Positions 25,501 to 32,030 of a DNA stretch of 64,000 nt are shown here, one piece after another; position 1 is the first letter of the stretch, and every line of letters begins with the position of its first letter. The notes beneath the pieces are model-generated. The model ran no database searches, was not told the DNA's origin, and was given only the letters and a program-made list of their open reading frames with translations. Source of the DNA: CAZJLP01 sp964546955 (GTDB taxonomy: Bacteria > Verrucomicrobiota > Verrucomicrobiia > Opitutales > Opitutaceae); contig CAZJLP010000005.1 of NCBI GenBank assembly GCA_964546955.1, positions 1 to 64,000 on the forward strand, given 5' to 3'. A program made the translations under genes and the position numbers.

Positions 25501-26323
25501 GATGCCGTTCGACAAAGTGGAGGCGGCGACCCACGTCGCGGCAGAGGCGGTGCCAAAGAAGCTCGGGGCGCGCGCCCTTGCGATCGAGGACGAAGACTAC
25601 AATCGGCTCGTCCTCGGCGGTATTCTGACGAAGATGGGCTACGCCGTGGACTGGGCGGGCGACGGTAAGACGGCGCTTCAATTGGCCGAGCAAAACGGCT
25701 ATGACCTGATCCTGACGGATTGGATGCTGCCGGACACCGATGGCGGCACCCTGACGAAACAGATCCTGGAAATCAGCGAGGAACCGAAGCCGCCTGTCTT
25801 TGCGATCACGGCCTATTCGACGAAGGAAAAGCAAGAGGAGTGTCTGCGCGCCGGCATGGCGGGCTTCATCTCGAAGCCCATCACGTTGGAAAAACTGGAG
25901 GCGGCGTTGAAGGGGTGGGGCACGGACCGCGTGTCGCGTCTGTCCTTCGACCGCGAAGCGCCGACGGCCGCGATCTCGCTGGAGCAGCTCGGCCGGCTCG
26001 GGCCGCTCGAATTCATTCTGCCGGACTTCACCAAGAAGCTGAAGAGCGATTGGGACGGCATCGCGCAGATGATCGGGTCGAATCCCGTTCAAGCCGCCAA
26101 CGCCACGCACAAACTGGTCAGCGCGACGCTGTTGATCGAAGCGCAGAATCTCAGCGAGCAGCTCCGGCTCTTTGAAGATCTGCTGCGCAAACCGGGCAGC
26201 CCCGCGGAAGTGGAAAAGCTGCGCGAAATCTGCGCGGAAGAAGTCGAAGCCGTCGTCCGCGCGTTGCGCAGCTCGCTCAAGCGGCGCCAACAGCGCCTCA
26301 GCGAAGCTCAGAGACCGTCGTGA
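22532..26323 (+). CDS. Hybrid sensor histidine kinase with beta-propeller sensor, REC and Hpt domains
   Basis: A 1263-residue one-protein phosphorelay. An N-terminal signal is followed by an exported sensor of about 690 residues built of two-component-propeller-type repeats (GSIWCLHEDENGTLYAG, NRIWVGGINEVGYFEP, GVWVGTDEGLSFIHD, GNIWVGMHGGGV) and a Y_Y_Y-like strand domain. One membrane segment lies at about 724-744. The cytoplasmic part has HisKA with H782 (MSHEIRNPMNG), HATPase (GGNGLGLSICKKFAEAMGG), a receiver with D1063 (LILTDWMLPDTDGG) and a C-terminal Hpt domain with H1193 (NATHKLVSATLL). It is divergent from the peptide/YcaO operon. Its sensor half appears lower in GC than its kinase half. 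The ligand is unknown; glycans are usual for the propeller class, but the neighbour suggests the peptide. Confidence 0.88.
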   Translation: MGKSRMLNAMKLHILVLLCMFSGRLLGIPVLATSRPLVINFPSEAIGASGSIWCLHEDENGTLYAGADKLLVFDGAKWTQAAIENSRQIRSIAKRGNRIWVGGINEVGYFEPDPQGVLRYHSQIGRIPLESINLVLHTFALEKQTVFVTADRVIALPVAGGEPLIWDLPGDSTRRLMAQQTSRGILVQQRLSEGTQLWLLRDGDKPDLEPYPTADDTVQARRPGLFIESDNKWIFPRSADTWVEKKLDSPSERVLVTDPELQKAGFYCMEHSNGVTYIGTFYGGVFIVDRDGNRMRVSKSEGLVSSKCVAIARSRTRGVWVGTDEGLSFIHDIDAASFIPFGATVLSILGDAKRLDVSTAQSTFRLTSEKREVLFELPGLELTRVGDQLVGTRFGQVYKLPPLDGVTPWLELPNQVWMLVAGRKYPQYVYGVGGRTVVRRDVNTGEQIEKEFRENITRLVEDAEGNIWVGMHGGGVIVYDAALEKAKRERPGRQATHLGLHQNQPVVIVEKGGWFIGDRMVDKTLGLSGAQASSDPDGPGWAWALVNDELTVGQIVEVNGGRTWDRKSIPGLSNFKRINAIHRAGEHLFIGGDAGVLQLKIAALRKADAAAPEVQQLRIRGTKSKTSRSASGDLRQLEFESHEDEISVFVRNRFFGAEAPPVWESRLLPLQEEWTPGEKGKPRILANLRPGNYTLELRSIHLGEIGRTRTLKFAIPPPWYASQMGITSFALIATIAFYGAVKFRTRHIEWKNRQLEEKIQVRTHELARANAAKSEFLAAMSHEIRNPMNGVVGIVKMLQESNMGAREKYLLTTLHRCAEQLRTTVDDVLDFSKIEAGEVTLHLDTFDLAEAVNSTISAVDVTGERLELSTWAGARPTVRGDQGKLAQILTNYLSNALKYGQPQRATVDVFVLDEGESRCRVTIAVKNSGPDIPPEELSKLFERFQRGEYAKIRRIGGNGLGLSICKKFAEAMGGSVGASSSGGITVFQLTMPFDKVEAATHVAAEAVPKKLGARALAIEDEDYNRLVLGGILTKMGYAVDWAGDGKTALQLAEQNGYDLILTDWMLPDTDGGTLTKQILEISEEPKPPVFAITAYSTKEKQEECLRAGMAGFISKPITLEKLEAALKGWGTDRVSRLSFDREAPTAAISLEQLGRLGPLEFILPDFTKKLKSDWDGIAQMIGSNPVQAANATHKLVSATLLIEAQNLSEQLRLFEDLLRKPGSPAEVEKLREICAEEVEAVVRALRSSLKRRQQRLSEAQRPS

Positions 26324-26942
26324 AGCCGTGCTTCAAGGCGTAAGCCTGGAGCTGCATCGCATTGTGCAGTCCGAGCTTCCTCATGATGTTGCGGCGATGG
26401 GTCTGAACGGTCTCGGGGCTGAGGGCCAGCATCGGCGCCGCTTCTTCGTTCGTGAGACCCTGGCCAAGCAGTTCGAGCACCTCTTGCTCCTTCGTCGAAA
26501 GAACTTTGGTAAAGCAGTCGGGGTCCACCCCCATCTGCCGCCTCAATTGCTGCACGGTATAGCCGAAATAACATCCGCCGGCCATGACCGTTTGGATCGC
26601 GCCTGCGAGAGCGTCGGGCGAATCATCCTTGTGGACGTAGCCATCGGCGCCGGACTGCAGCGCTTTGTGCAGAAGGTACTCTTCGCGCACCGCGGAGAGG
26701 AGGATGATTTTCGTGTCGGGCAGAAGTTGAGCGAAACGGCCGCTGAGCGTGATGCCGTCGTCCCCCGGAAGCTGAATATCCAAAAGTATCAGGTCGATTT
26801 GCCCCAGGCTGGCCTGGGCTTCGAGAAAGGCGTACCCTGAGCTGTATTCCCCGATCACGGTCGCGTTCATCTTCGTCTGCAGCAACACGCTGAGCGAGGA
26901 ACGGAACATCAATTGGTCTTCAACGAGAACGACGCGAATCAT
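26298..26942 (-). CDS. NarL/LuxR-family response regulator
   Basis: A 214-residue DNA-binding regulator. Receiver domain: acidic D9 region (VVLVEDQLMF), phospho-acceptor D55 (LILLDIQLPGDD), K105 (GYVHKDDSPDAL). The LuxR-type helix-turn-helix lies at about 145-205 (LSTKEQEVLELLGQGLTNEE, then SPETVQTHRRNIMRKLGL). Its 3' end overlaps the 3' end of the hybrid kinase gene by 26 bases on the opposite strand. It is a plausible final phosphate acceptor for that kinase's Hpt domain, but only by proximity. Confidence 0.9.
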   Translation of the reverse strand: MIRVVLVEDQLMFRSSLSVLLQTKMNATVIGEYSSGYAFLEAQASLGQIDLILLDIQLPGDDGITLSGRFAQLLPDTKIILLSAVREEYLLHKALQSGADGYVHKDDSPDALAGAIQTVMAGGCYFGYTVQQLRRQMGVDPDCFTKVLSTKEQEVLELLGQGLTNEEAAPMLALSPETVQTHRRNIMRKLGLHNAMQLQAYALKHGFTTVSELR

Positions 26943-27467
26943 GGTAGATAGTCAGAGGTGTAAACGGACGGGACAGAATGCGCCCAAGTCATAATCGGCT
27001 CCGGCGCGGATTTCTTGAGTACAGAGTGTACGGTTCGGAGAGTAAGTTCTTGTTTAAGCTGCCGAGGATCTACAAGTTACGCAGACACCCCGCCAGGTGG
27101 GGAAACAAAAAACGAACAAGACCGAAAACCGCCTAGGACAGTACGAATCAGAAGAGGCGAGAAGGAATTTGCAATCGCGCACTTCAGTCGGCCCGTAAAA
27201 AACCGGCGAGAGTGGAGGCGCCCCTCCCCGTAGCTGAGGTTGTTACCCGGCAAGCGTCCATAATCGGTGCAAAGTGCAAAATAACTGCTATCTGGCCCCC
27301 GTTTTTTGCCCGAATTGTTTAGGCTCTGTGTGCAGAAAGGTGGGGTATATAAAAACTGTTATCATTTTAGAGTAACGGGTTAAACAGGTTCGAGGGGGTG
27401 AAGGGTGAACCCGGCGGGCGACGGCGGCTCTAACGGCAGGTCAGGAAACTTCAACCAAAGGACCCAT
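26943..27467. other. 525-base intergenic stretch
   Basis: No convincing gene. A 72-codon frame at 27015-27233 has no recognisable features. The last 170 bases are AT-richer, with a T-run at 27302-27307 and TATATAAAAACTG at about 27346, suggesting that the promoter of the downstream secreted-protein gene lies here. I could not place exact -35/-10 boxes. Confidence 0.4.
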
Positions 27468-28220
27468 ATGAAAACCTCCCTCAAACAGGCTGCAACGTTC
27501 GCCACGATCTCCTTCGTCTTCGTTGCGCCGATGTCGGCGCAGCTGCCCGGCGCCGTCGGCGGCGTTGCGAACCAAGCGGCGTCTCCCGCGATTCGCCAGC
27601 CGATGCCGGCACCGTCTGTCCCCACCGCGGCAGCGACCGCGGGGGCGGAGAGCGCCGCGCGCGCCCAAGCCGCCACCGGGGCCGCCTCCAGTGCCGCCAA
27701 CGCGGCAGCCAACCATTCGGCCGGCGTGCAGGCGGGGCGTCCGCTCCAGGAAGGCGCCGCCGTTTCCGCCGGCAGCGATGTCTCCGCGGCCGTCGACGCA
27801 CGTTCGCGCAACGTATCCATGTCAAACGCAACCCAGGTTGGCGTGTCGGCTTCGTTGAACTCGGCGGAGACGCTGTCCCAGGTTCGCGCGGCCACGCGGG
27901 CCACGCGCGATCACGTCTTCACCGAAGTGGATGCACGGATCGAGGCCGGCGTGCGAAAGTTGAACGAGCTTCGGCAGACCGGGCGGCGTCTCGAAGGCGC
28001 GGCTCGCGATAAATTCGACGCGGCGTGGAACGACGTCCGCGCCAAGGAAAAAGCGGTCAAAGCCAGCCTCAAGGAGGCGCGCAAAGCCAAGGATGAGACG
28101 TGGGCGGAAGCGCAGGCGAAACTCGCGTCCGATTACGAAGCTTACGCCACCGCCGCCGCGGAGGCCGAAGCGATGGCCCAGGGAAATACCCAAGTCGAAA
28201 CGAAGAGCCCGCGTTCGTAG
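27468..28220 (+). CDS. Secreted Ala-rich protein with C-terminal charged helices
   Basis: A 250-residue protein of unknown function. ATG at 27468 is preceded by a good Shine-Dalgarno sequence (AAAGGA, 27457-27462) and starts a signal peptide ending around FVAPMSAQ. Residues about 30-110 are a low-complexity Ala/Gly/Pro segment. The C-terminal part (about 140-235) is predicted helical and rich in Lys/Glu/Ala (KLNELRQTGRRLEGAARDKF region), as in coiled coils. A strong hairpin terminator follows the stop. I see no enzymatic motif; a cell-envelope structural role is possible. Confidence 0.7.
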   Translation: MKTSLKQAATFATISFVFVAPMSAQLPGAVGGVANQAASPAIRQPMPAPSVPTAAATAGAESAARAQAATGAASSAANAAANHSAGVQAGRPLQEGAAVSAGSDVSAAVDARSRNVSMSNATQVGVSASLNSAETLSQVRAATRATRDHVFTEVDARIEAGVRKLNELRQTGRRLEGAARDKFDAAWNDVRAKEKAVKASLKEARKAKDETWAEAQAKLASDYEAYATAAAEAEAMAQGNTQVETKSPRS

Positions 28221-28228
28221 CGGGTCGC

Positions 28229-28262
28229 GCTCGGCGGCGTTCTTCGCCGCCGAGCTTCTTTC
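28229..28262 (+). terminator. Rho-independent terminator
   Basis: A perfect 11-base GC-rich stem (GCTCGGCGGCG at 28229-28239 with 28245-28255), a five-base loop and a T-rich tail (TTCTTTCCC). It lies directly downstream of the Ala-rich protein gene. Confidence 0.8.
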
Positions 28263-28295
28263 CCTAGCCAAGCATCTCCTCCTTGTCCCTCTCCC

Positions 28296-29069
28296 ATGAA
28301 AATTCGTGTTCTTGGGCTTTTCCTTTCGATGCTTCTATCGGGCGATGGAGCGCTCTCCGCGCCGGCCCCGCGCCCGTGGACGCTCGGCACCGGTTTCGAT
28401 TACAGCCGCGGCCGGTACGGGCTCTCGGAAGATACGCAGGTTCTTTCAACGCCAGCCATTGTTACGTACGAAACCCAACAATGGACGTTCCGCGGCAGCG
28501 TGCCGTATGTCACGATTGAAGGCCCGGCGGAGGTTGTGCTGTTACCCGCGGCCACGGGCGCGGTCGCAGCTCCTGGGGCGTCAAACTCAGTCTCCGGATT
28601 GGGTGATGTCGCCGCGAGTGCCACGTATCGTTTTGCTCCCGTCTTTGGCAATCTCTACACCGATCTCACCGGACGCCTCAAGCTGCCAACGGCGGATACC
28701 GGCAGAAACCTCGGCACGGGCAAGGTTGATTATTTTGCCCAGGTAGGCGCGTATCGTGCGGCAACCTACGTCATTCCTTTCGCGTCAGCCGGTTACCGGA
28801 TGATGGGTCGGACCTCGCGCTATCCGTTCAAAAACGGTGCTTTCGCCTCCGCTGGCCTGGTGGTTCCGTTCAAAGAAGGGCACTCGGTGGGTCTTGTCGG
28901 CGACTGGAGAAGCCGCCTGGTTGAAGGTGGGGTGGATTCCATTGAGGCCACTCTCTTCGGTGTCTGCCGCATCAACCCGAGTTGGACGATTCATGGCTAT
29001 GTTCTCATGGGATTTTCCGATGCCAGCCCCGACCTCGGAATGGGCGCCAGCGCCTCGCTTCGTCTTTAA
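28296..29069 (+). CDS. Predicted outer-membrane beta-barrel protein
   Basis: A 257-residue exported protein. The signal peptide is followed by alternating hydrophobic/polar strands (WTLGTGFDYSRGRYGLSEDT, WTFRGSVPYVTIEG, DVAASATYRFAPVFG, YTDLTGRLKLPTAD) and a C-terminal strand ending in an aromatic/aliphatic residue (GASASLRL). This resembles the phenol-degradation MetA-like / transporter barrel family. There is no partner gene to suggest a substrate. The next gene, 153 bases downstream, belongs to a different functional group. Confidence 0.6.
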   Translation: MKIRVLGLFLSMLLSGDGALSAPAPRPWTLGTGFDYSRGRYGLSEDTQVLSTPAIVTYETQQWTFRGSVPYVTIEGPAEVVLLPAATGAVAAPGASNSVSGLGDVAASATYRFAPVFGNLYTDLTGRLKLPTADTGRNLGTGKVDYFAQVGAYRAATYVIPFASAGYRMMGRTSRYPFKNGAFASAGLVVPFKEGHSVGLVGDWRSRLVEGGVDSIEATLFGVCRINPSWTIHGYVLMGFSDASPDLGMGASASLRL

Positions 29070-29221
29070 TTTCGGGTCGACTGGCGCGGCGATCGTGCAC
29101 GGCTCCGGTGCCGGACGGGGGAGCGAACGGCATGCCGTAGCCCGAGTTAACATCTTTTTCGCCAACGTTTTCTTCCGCTTTTTGCAAGAACGTGCTTTGT
29201 ATCGTTTGAACGAACGGTACT

Positions 29222-30172
29222 TTGCCACCGGTGAATCCTTCTCCCTCCGCCGTCAATCTATCCATTGTAGTGCCCGTGTATCGCAGCGCCGACTCGCTTG
29301 CGGAATTGATCCGCGAAATCGAGGCCGAGAGCAAAGAGCTGGCGGAATCGTTGGAAGTGATTTTCGTCAACGACGGCAGTCCGGACAACAGCTGGGTCGT
29401 GGTGGAGGAGCTAAGCCGCCAGTATCCCTGGGTGCGCGGCATTTCGCTCATGCGCAACTACGGCCAGCACAACGCGCTCCTTTGCGGGATTCGGGCTGCG
29501 CGTTACGAATTCATTGCGACCGTGGACGACGATTTGCAGCACCGGGCTCAGGATATTGCCGTGCTCCTCGGCAAGCTTAAGGAGGGCTACGATGTCGTTT
29601 ACGGTCCACCGTTGCAGGAGCAGCACAGCATTTGGCGCAACCTCGCCTCGCAGTGCACGAAGATCGCCTTGCAGAGCAGCATGGGCGTCTCGGTTGCCCG
29701 GCAGGTGAGCGCCTTTCGCGTTTTCCGCACGAAGTTGCGCGAAGGTTTCGCCGACTATCAAGGCCCATACGTGTCGATCGACGTTTTGCTCTCGTGGACG
29801 ACGACGCGTTTTGCCGCGGTCGGAGTCCCGCATCGCCCTCGTCAGTACGGAGATTCTAACTACACCCTCCGGAAATTGCTCCGCCATGCCCTAAACATGA
29901 TAACGGGATTCAGCAGCCTGCCCCTCCGGATCGCCAGCATTTCCGGACTCGCCTTCAGCATCTTCGGCGGAGTTCTGTTGATCTACGTGCTTGGCCGGTA
30001 TCTTCTCCACGGCACGACCGTGGCCGGGTTTCCTTTCCTCGCATCCGTGATCGCCATTTTTTCAGGCGTGCAGCTGTTTTCGCTGGGAATCATCGGTGAG
30101 TACATCGCCCGGATACATTTTCGTACAATGGATCGGCCCACCTATGCGGTGCGAGAAGCCACCCCAAAATGA
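29222..30172 (+). CDS. Polyprenyl-phosphate glycosyltransferase (GT2, ArnC/DPM1-like)
   Basis: Probably transfers a sugar from a nucleotide donor to undecaprenyl phosphate. The GT2 domain shows SIVVPVYRSADSL, FVNDGSPDNSW, ATVDDDLQH (metal-binding Asp cluster) and VSAFRVFRTKLREG. Two C-terminal membrane helices (about 235-295) anchor it. Length about 316. The start is TTG at 29222 or GTG at 29231. Its stop overlaps the following acetyltransferase gene by four bases, so the sugar made by the next two gene products may be its donor. Confidence 0.85.
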   Translation: MPPVNPSPSAVNLSIVVPVYRSADSLAELIREIEAESKELAESLEVIFVNDGSPDNSWVVVEELSRQYPWVRGISLMRNYGQHNALLCGIRAARYEFIATVDDDLQHRAQDIAVLLGKLKEGYDVVYGPPLQEQHSIWRNLASQCTKIALQSSMGVSVARQVSAFRVFRTKLREGFADYQGPYVSIDVLLSWTTTRFAAVGVPHRPRQYGDSNYTLRKLLRHALNMITGFSSLPLRIASISGLAFSIFGGVLLIYVLGRYLLHGTTVAGFPFLASVIAIFSGVQLFSLGIIGEYIARIHFRTMDRPTYAVREATPK

Positions 30173-30876
30173 GAGAGCTCGCGATTTTGCTCGAGTGGGA
30201 TTCCGTTTTTTTCGGTCGTCGAATTGCGCGCGTGGGCGGAGAGCGACCTTCAGACGAGGAGTGGGACGCGCTGCTTCCCTGGTGTGCCGAAAATCAGATC
30301 GAATGTCTCTATTTCCTCGCGCAGCCGGATGACGCGCTCGGGCTGGCCCGCGCCGCTCGACATGGGTTTAACCTCGTTGATGTGCGGGTGACGCTCGACT
30401 GCGCGGTGGACCGGACGGTTTCCGGCGCAGACGCGCGGCTCGCGTCCGCTGCGGACGTGCCGCAGCTGAAAGCCTTCACGCACGGCGCTTATCCGCACAC
30501 GCGGTTTTCGCGCGACCCCGTGCTTTCTCCTCTCTCGGATCGGTTATACGAAACGTGGATTCAAAGGAACGTGGAAGGGCGAGCGGACGCCGTGCTGTTG
30601 GTCGCAGACACCGAAGGGAGACCCGCCGGATTTGCCTCGTGCCATCGGTTGAGCAACGACGAGGGGGAACTCGGCTTGTTTGGCGTCGATCGGCGCTGCC
30701 GGGGCCGCGGCTACGGTGCGCGGCTTGTATCGGCGGCTCGGAACTGGTTTTACACGCAGGGCCTTCGCCGAGTGAAGGTCGTGACCAATGGAGCCAATAT
30801 CGCGGCCCAACGCCTTTACCAAAAGGAAGGCTTTCGCACCTGCAAAACCGAGTATTGGTTCCACCATTGGCTATGA
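30169..30876 (+). CDS. wecD: GNAT N-acetyltransferase, dTDP-fucosamine acetyltransferase-like
   Basis: Resembles WecD/RffC, which acetylates dTDP-4-amino-4,6-dideoxygalactose. The N-terminal segment WDSVFFGRRIARV is typical of this group. The GNAT acetyl-CoA motif is FGVDRRCRGRGYGARLVSAA, and NIAAQRLYQKEGFR is the terminal motif. Length 235. It overlaps both neighbours by four bases (ATGA), and the WecE-like aminotransferase follows, which makes the substrate prediction coherent. Confidence 0.78.
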   Translation: MRELAILLEWDSVFFGRRIARVGGERPSDEEWDALLPWCAENQIECLYFLAQPDDALGLARAARHGFNLVDVRVTLDCAVDRTVSGADARLASAADVPQLKAFTHGAYPHTRFSRDPVLSPLSDRLYETWIQRNVEGRADAVLLVADTEGRPAGFASCHRLSNDEGELGLFGVDRRCRGRGYGARLVSAARNWFYTQGLRRVKVVTNGANIAAQRLYQKEGFRTCKTEYWFHHWL

Positions 30877-32030
30877 TCCCCATGTCGCCGCTTCCCCCGC
30901 TGGACATTCCTTTCAACAAGCCGTTTCTCACCGGCAACGAGATCACCTACTTAGCCGACTCGGTCGCGAGCGGGCACATTTCGGGAGACGGCAAGTATAC
31001 CAAGCGGTGCAACCAACTGATCGAGCAGATTGTGCCGGGCTGCCGGGCCATGCTCACCACTTCCTGCACGCATGCGCTCGAGATGGCTGCGCTGTTGATC
31101 GATCCTCAACCGGGCGATGAGATCATCGTGCCTTCGTTCACCTTCGTCTCCACCGCAAACGCGTTCGCGTTGAGAGGGGCGCGCCTGATTTTTGCCGATA
31201 TCCGGCCCGATACGCTCAACCTCGACGAAAGGCAGCTCCCGGGCCTGATCACTCCACGCACCCGCGCGATCGTGCCGGTTCACTACGCGGGCGTGGGCTG
31301 CGAGATGGACTCGATTCTCAAACTCGCGCGCGAGAACAACATCGCGGTCATTGAAGACAACGCCCACGGATTTCTCGGCCGGTACCGGGGCCGGCCCCTC
31401 GGCACCTTTGGTGAACTCGCGACGCAAAGTTTTCACGAAACCAAGAATTTTTCGTGCGGCGAAGGCGGCGCCTTGCTCGTGAACAAACCGGAGCTGTTGG
31501 AACGCGCGGAAATTATCCGGGAGAAAGGCACCAATCGCGCGCGTTATTTCCGGGGGATGGTCGACAAGTACACCTGGGTGGACCTCGGGTCGAGTTACCT
31601 GCCTTCGGACCTTCTCGCGGCGTACCTCTATGCGCAACTCGAGGCGCGCGAGGCGATCCAGGCGCGGCGCTGCCGCATTTGGACGACCTATCGGAACGAA
31701 TTGGAGGACTGGGCGAGGCGAAATCAAGTCGGAATGCCCTTCGTGCCGGAACACTGCGAACAGCCATTCCACATGTTTTATCTCCTGCTGCCGTCGCTCG
31801 AAAAAAGGCAGGCCTTGATCGCGCACCTCCGCGCGCGGGGCATCCTGGCAGTATTTCATTACGCTCCGCTCCACCTCTCCGAGGTGGGTCGCCGCTTTGG
31901 CGGGCGGGATGGGCAATGCCCCGTGACAGAGCACGTCTCGGATCGCCTGCTGCGCCTGCCCTTTTATTTCGAACTTTCGGACAGCGACCAACAACGCGTC
32001 ATCGAAAGCATCACGAGCTCTGCGGTGTAG
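30873..32030 (+). CDS. wecE: dTDP-4-amino-4,6-dideoxygalactose transaminase-like (DegT/DnrJ/EryC1)
   Basis: PLP-dependent sugar aminotransferase. The RffA/WecE pattern is clear: DIPFNKPFLTGNEITYLAD, SGHISGDGKYTKRCN, IIVPSFTFVSTANAFALRGA, the internal-aldimine lysine in SFHETKNFSCGEGGALL, and a typical C-terminal lobe. I chose ATG at 30873, overlapping the acetyltransferase stop; 106 upstream codons in the same frame are a shadow of that gene. Length 385. With the acetyltransferase it would make a dTDP-Fuc4NAc-type sugar for surface glycans. The 3' end overlaps the convergent YfhO-type gene by 20 bases. Confidence 0.88.
   Translation: MIPMSPLPPLDIPFNKPFLTGNEITYLADSVASGHISGDGKYTKRCNQLIEQIVPGCRAMLTTSCTHALEMAALLIDPQPGDEIIVPSFTFVSTANAFALRGARLIFADIRPDTLNLDERQLPGLITPRTRAIVPVHYAGVGCEMDSILKLARENNIAVIEDNAHGFLGRYRGRPLGTFGELATQSFHETKNFSCGEGGALLVNKPELLERAEIIREKGTNRARYFRGMVDKYTWVDLGSSYLPSDLLAAYLYAQLEAREAIQARRCRIWTTYRNELEDWARRNQVGMPFVPEHCEQPFHMFYLLLPSLEKRQALIAHLRARGILAVFHYAPLHLSEVGRRFGGRDGQCPVTEHVSDRLLRLPFYFELSDSDQQRVIESITSSAV

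Noticed and set aside
24662..26290. Minus-strand frame of 542 codons opposite the hybrid kinase
   Set aside because: Shadow of the HisKA/ATPase/REC region; no recognisable motif.
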